A stretch of DNA of 8,399 bases from Rubritepida sp. Its GTDB lineage: Bacteria; Pseudomonadota; Alphaproteobacteria; Acetobacterales; Acetobacteraceae. Below the pieces are notes generated by a model. That model did no database searches, was not told the DNA's origin, and was given only the letters and a program-made list of their open reading frames with translations. Below are positions 6,109 through 8,399 of the stretch, in pieces (position 1 is the stretch's first letter; each line of letters starts with the position of its first letter). Position numbers and translations under genes: made by a program. The stretch covers positions 1-8,399 of the forward strand of contig JAQGHZ010000346.1 of NCBI GenBank assembly GCA_028291485.1, read 5' to 3'.

Positions 6109-6648
6109 ATGACTCCCATGGTCAGCGTGTCCATGAAGAACATGGTGCCGCTCGCGCAGGACACCGCCACGACTTGCTGGCTGACCTGCTTCAAGATGAT
6201 GCTGGCCTGGAAAGATCGCAGCGCAAGCGAGATCCGCCCGGCGCTCGAGCAGGCCGGCATCCTGTGGGAGGACGCCTGCAAGACCGGATTGAAGACCCGT
6301 GACTATCAGAAGGCGGCAAAGGCGCTGGGGCTTCGCGCCTGGGGCAGCGGCGGCTCCTGGAGCGCGACGAACTTCGCCTCCTTCTGCACCATCAGCCCGG
6401 TCTGGGTGGCGGGGAAATGGTACGACTATTCCCACAATGTCGTCGTCATCGGCGCCAGCCGCGAACAGATCAAATACATCGATCCCTGGTGGGAGGGCGC
6501 CCAGGAGGCCACCGTCACCACGCGCTTCGCGAAGGACTTCATCAAGGGCAACGGCGCCGACAAGCCCGGTACAGATTTCTACATGGGCTGGATCGGCGCG
6601 GTGATGGCCTGGGAGGATGCCATCCCCTCCGGCGTCGTGCCGGAATAA
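6109..6648 (+). CDS. papain-like cysteine peptidase (AvrRpt2/C39-like)
   Basis: A 179-residue protein with the marks of a papain-fold peptidase. VPLAQDTATTCWLTCFKMML carries the oxyanion Gln17 and nucleophile Cys23 at the start of a helix (the CW pair is typical), HNVVVIGA supplies His109 on a hydrophobic strand, and IDPWWEG supplies Asp125. This order and spacing fit the AvrRpt2-type papain-like cysteine protease family; C39 bacteriocin-processing domains are the nearest alternative. No signal peptide or transmembrane segment is seen, so it acts in the cytosol or is exported by a specialised secretion route. ATG 6109 is chosen because GGAG (6097-6100) lies eight bases upstream and the family's N-terminal motif begins soon after; the frame is open further upstream (from 5908), but that part does not look coding. 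Neighbours on the other strand are three small unrecognised genes. No transporter or secretion gene is visible. Confidence 0.7.
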   Translation: MTPMVSVSMKNMVPLAQDTATTCWLTCFKMMLAWKDRSASEIRPALEQAGILWEDACKTGLKTRDYQKAAKALGLRAWGSGGSWSATNFASFCTISPVWVAGKWYDYSHNVVVIGASREQIKYIDPWWEGAQEATVTTRFAKDFIKGNGADKPGTDFYMGWIGAVMAWEDAIPSGVVPE

Positions 6649-6667
6649 GGGCTGCCTCCGTCCAACG

Positions 6668-6766
6668 TCAGAGATGGAACAGGAAGGGATAGAAGGCGTC
6701 GGCGACGCCATCGTCATCCGCGTCCCCGGGCTCGATGGCGAAATCCTCACCGAACTCGTCGGACAT
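6668..6766 (-). CDS. 32-residue acidic peptide with DxDxDG motif (putative microprotein)
   Basis: A short frame of 32 codons encoding a very acidic N-terminal half (MSDEFGEDFAIEPGD), a DADDDGVAD calcium-loop-like motif at about 15-23, and an aromatic/hydrophobic end (AFYPFLFHL). Support for translation is an ATG (6764-6766) preceded by AGGAAGGGG about ten bases upstream, a biased residue composition and a plausible operon position after two small genes on the same strand. DxDxDG loops bind calcium in EF-hands and thrombospondin type-3 repeats, but one loop in so short a peptide need not do so. It ends 19 nt from the convergent stop of the cysteine peptidase. I know no family for it, and with only 32 codons chance remains possible. 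Confidence 0.4.
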   Translation of the reverse strand: MSDEFGEDFAIEPGDADDDGVADAFYPFLFHL

Positions 6767-6793
6767 CGCGAGTGCCCCTTCCTGCTACGGGCG

Positions 6794-6834
6794 TTCAACG
6801 GCCCCGGTGGTCAGCGGTTGCCGGTTCCGTTGAA
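6794..6834 (-). promoter_or_regulatory. 14-bp intergenic stem-loop between two small minus-strand genes
   Basis: The arms 6794-6807 (TTCAACGGCCCCGG) and 6821-6834 (CCGGTTCCGTTGAA) pair over 12 of 14 positions around a 13-nt loop. The structure lies in the 81-nt gap between the stop of the 92-residue gene (6848) and the start of the 32-residue gene (6766). No T-run follows on either strand, so it is not a classical terminator; RNA processing, attenuation, message stability or a repeat relic are options. Confidence 0.45.
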
Positions 6835-6847
6835 GGTAGCCCCCCGA

Positions 6848-7126
6848 TCAGCCCCGTGGCGGATACTTCGCCGCCAGCCGATCCACGTCGACCTCGCAGC
6901 GGGCCAGGATCGCCTGCAGATAGTGCCAGTCGATCGCTCCGGGCATCGCGTTGGAGAACGCCCATTCGTCGAGGGCCGCCGCTATCTCCGGGTCGCCCAG
7001 CGCCTCGGGCGCCCAGGGCGCCGTGGTCGTGTTGAGAAGGATGGCGCGGATCATCCCGCTCTCCTCCCGCAACAGGATCTCGATCTTCTCCGGCCCGAAG
7101 ACGACCTGGGTTCGCGGTTCCGACAT
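6848..7126 (-). CDS. hypothetical protein, 92 residues
   Basis: I do not recognise this family. The protein is soluble, with no signal peptide or transmembrane helix. It begins MSEPRTQVVFGPEKIEILL, likely a beta-strand and a charged turn, and continues with a mixed alpha/beta composition that includes a Trp-Ala-Pro-Glu segment, DEWAFSNAMPGAIDWHYLQAIL, and a basic end KYPPRG. ATG 7124-7126 is chosen because AAGGA stands eight bases before it; an in-frame ATG at 7151-7153 would add nine Arg/Met-rich residues with no better ribosome-binding site. It lies downstream of the 113-residue gene on the same strand (153-nt gap), and the two may form a transcription unit with the 32-residue peptide. The upstream gap contains a 6-bp TCCCGG/CCGGGA hairpin with no T-run. 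Confidence 0.6.
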   Translation of the reverse strand: MSEPRTQVVFGPEKIEILLREESGMIRAILLNTTTAPWAPEALGDPEIAAALDEWAFSNAMPGAIDWHYLQAILARCEVDVDRLAAKYPPRG

Positions 7127-7279
7127 GTGCCTCATCCTTCGCAGCGGCGTCATGGAGGAAACCCGGATTCAAGGCGTGCGATGCCGACCCTGGCAATCTT
7201 ATTCATCCCGTGGGGTGCGCGGCAGGGAATGCCGATCCCGGAACATGCCGGGACCGTCACCGCCAAAGGCCGATGGAGG

Positions 7280-7621
7280 TCAGGCCTGGGGGAAGCCGCC
7301 CCTTCCGGCATACCGCTGGATGGTCGCGCCGGCGGCCAGGTGCGGATAGGCCTTCGCCCCCTTCGGCCAGGTCCTGGCGAAGGCCGCCACTTCGGCATGG
7401 TCCATCTTGCGGATCATTCGGACCAGCATGCTCGCCGCCTTGGCCGGACGAAGGCGGTCCTTGCGAATGAGATGGACAAGCCATTCCCGGGCCCGCAACG
7501 GACACCAGTCCACCAGCGATTCCTGCAGGGCGCGACGCACCTCGACCGGCAGTTCTTCGAAGGCGCAGTAGGCGTCGCCCTTCAGCGGGCTCCGAGGCTT
7601 GGTTGCGGTACTGTTGTCCAT
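7280..7621 (-). CDS. hypothetical protein, 113 residues (possibly DUF6525-like)
   Basis: A soluble, mostly helical protein. After a polar start it reads AYCAFEELPVEVRRALQESL, then DWCPLRAREWLVHLIR and a Lys/Arg/Met-rich helix with RPAKAASMLVRMIRKMDHAEV, then FARTWPKGAKAYPHLAAGATIQRYAGRGG. The FxxLPxEVRxxL opening with a later Trp-Cys-Pro and a C-terminal AAGATIQRY resembles small alphaproteobacterial proteins that I associate with DUF6525; this is a recollection, not a checked match, and no function is known. ATG 7619-7621 has an excellent AGGAGG five bases upstream, the best ribosome-binding site in this region. It is the first gene of the small minus-strand cluster; a repeat element and the gamma-glutamyltransferase gene lie upstream. 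Confidence 0.65.
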   Translation of the reverse strand: MDNSTATKPRSPLKGDAYCAFEELPVEVRRALQESLVDWCPLRAREWLVHLIRKDRLRPAKAASMLVRMIRKMDHAEVAAFARTWPKGAKAYPHLAAGATIQRYAGRGGFPQA

Positions 7622-7884
7622 CCGCGCCTCCTAGCCGAGGCACGGCCTTTCGCGAAGCACAAGGTTTGGGCCTCTGGGATGCGGATAGCTCGGGTAACGG
7701 CGCCCCTCGCCGGAAGCAGGGCGACGCCGATGCCGATCGTGGCGCCAAAAAGAGCCACCAGCCGGCCCCGCAGGCCGAAGGACGATCCGCCCTGAAACGT
7801 GATTAGCTTCGCTCGATCACGCTTCAGACTGGCTGAGAGCACGATTCACGGCTTCGGCGATTCCGCCTCAGCCGATCGCTCTCC

Positions 7885-7981
7885 AGTGTCCTGCCCCCGA
7901 AGTTCGCCGCTCTTCGCGGCGAAGCCAGTGGCATGAAGGTGGAGATCGCTGCATAGCGGCGAACTTCAGATTCAGGACACT
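7885..7981. mobile_element. 97-bp MITE-like element with 27-bp inverted ends
   Basis: The left end 7885-7911 begins AGTGTCCTG and ends GAAGTTCGCCGCT. The right end 7955-7981 is its inverse complement at 23 of 27 positions, with all differences inside a five-base block (CCCCC against AATCT). The 43-bp interior has no coding capacity; a nested hairpin lies at the left end (TTCGCCGC 7903-7910 with GCGGCGAA 7916-7923). Size, inverted ends and lack of a gene fit a miniature transposable element or the fused ends of a deleted insertion sequence. No target duplication is evident (CTCC to the left, AGTA to the right), so it is probably old or recombined. The family of the parent element is not determined. 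The rest of the gap (7622-7884) has only a weak overlapping frame (see rejected items). Confidence 0.65.
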
Positions 7982-8399
7982 AGTAGCCCATCGCGTAGCC
8001 GTCCTTGCGCGGATCGCTGCCGCCGACCAGCACGCCGCGCGAGTGGTCGATATAGATGGCCTGCCCGCCGCCATGCGGCTTGGAGATGGTGGTGCAGGTG
8101 TGGCCCAGCGCCTCCAGCTTGGCCACAACCTCCTTCGGCACGCTCGTCTCGACCTGCACCTTCCCGTCCTCGGGGAAGACGCGCGGCTGGTCGAGCGCGG
8201 CCTGCGGGTCCATGCCGTAGTCGAACATGTTGCTGAGCAGGTTCGACTGGCCCATGGGCTGGTAGTGGCCACCCATCACGCCGAAGGGCATGACCGCGCG
8301 GCCGTCCTTCATCGCCATGCCGGGGATGATGGTGTGCATCGGCCGCTTGCCCGGCGCGATGCAGTTGGGGTGGCCCTCCTGCAGGCGGAAGCCGAAGCC
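7980..8399 (-). CDS. gamma-glutamyltransferase family protein, C-terminal part (runs off right edge)
   Basis: The last 139 residues of a gamma-glutamyltranspeptidase-type Ntn-hydrolase (family T3). HPNCIAPGKRPMHTIIPGM corresponds to the conserved small-subunit stretch, FGVMGGHYQPMGQ to the substrate-binding glycine loop, DPQAALDQPRVF to the next helix and turn, and GGGQAIYIDHSRGVLVGGSDPRKDGYAMGY to the C-terminal strands. These enzymes hydrolyse or transfer the gamma-glutamyl group of glutathione and related amides, usually in the periplasm. The catalytic Thr and any signal peptide lie outside the window. The GVMGGHYQP form is that of the YwrD-like, acetyltransferase-unrelated branch common in Proteobacteria. 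The coding region ends with TAG at 7980-7982, whose last two transcribed bases lie within the outer end of the repeat element. The natural C-terminal motif is complete, so function is probably intact. Confidence 0.9.
   Translation of the reverse strand, partial: GFGFRLQEGHPNCIAPGKRPMHTIIPGMAMKDGRAVMPFGVMGGHYQPMGQSNLLSNMFDYGMDPQAALDQPRVFPEDGKVQVETSVPKEVVAKLEALGHTCTTISKPHGGGQAIYIDHSRGVLVGGSDPRKDGYAMGY

Noticed and set aside
6617..7795. 392-codon plus-strand open frame
   Set aside because: Composition is Arg/Gly/Pro-rich without domains, and it lies opposite three small genes with ribosome-binding sites and natural composition.
7582..7842. 86-codon minus-strand frame with a hydrophobic segment (LVALFGATIGIGVALL), GTG start
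   Set aside because: No Shine-Dalgarno, Arg-rich disordered end, and a 40-nt overlap with the well-supported 113-residue gene that has a strong AGGAGG start. It could be a small secreted protein, but the evidence is too weak to list as a gene.
1..8399. CRISPR arrays, tRNA genes, rRNA genes, toxin-antitoxin pairs or phage structural genes
   Set aside because: No regularly spaced repeats, tRNA cloverleaf motifs, rRNA sequence or recognisable toxin, antitoxin or capsid proteins were found on reading either strand.

Overview
The window is GC-rich DNA of alphaproteobacterial character. The amidase, the short RAM-domain protein and the gamma-glutamyltransferase tail all read like homologues from Rhodospirillales/Acetobacteraceae (Roseomonas-like) genomes. 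This is a judgement from memory of protein style and base composition; there is no rRNA or other marker gene here. Much of the window is accessory: small unrecognised genes, broken genes and small repeats lie between a few complete housekeeping-type genes.

Layout. Bases 1-425 hold the start of a probable Na/Pi-cotransporter and a two-helix membrane protein, both on the minus strand. Bases 430-2800 look like a degraded island: a gene-poor stretch, a complete membrane acyltransferase (minus), and a tyrosine recombinase broken by two frame changes and an internal deletion (plus). The recombinase remnant stops 3 nt before the GTG start of a stand-alone Lrp/AsnC-type ligand-binding protein. Bases 3189-4140 carry two tandem units. 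Each has a conserved leader, a hairpin that contains the Shine-Dalgarno, a nearly identical signal-peptide start, and a divergent Gly/Tyr-rich mature protein. A strong intrinsic terminator separates the units. The second unit meets a complete amidase (minus) tail to tail with no intervening base.

Bases 5700-7981 are a patchwork. An EF-hand gene remnant with a TC-dinucleotide slip lies upstream of the amidase. A leaderless papain-like cysteine peptidase (AvrRpt2/C39-like, Cys-His-Asp visible) runs on the plus strand. Facing it are three small minus-strand genes, one a 32-residue acidic peptide with a DxDxDG calcium-loop motif. A 97-bp element with 27-bp inverted ends follows, and its outer end falls inside the stop codon of a gamma-glutamyltransferase gene that runs off the right edge.

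How the genes work together. Only two local associations have support: the duplicated Gly/Tyr-rich secreted pair with shared post-transcriptional leaders, and, more speculatively, the cysteine peptidase beside the cluster of small minus-strand genes. The amidase and gamma-glutamyltransferase both handle amide bonds but are not co-transcribed. No complete, recognisable defence or secretion system is visible.
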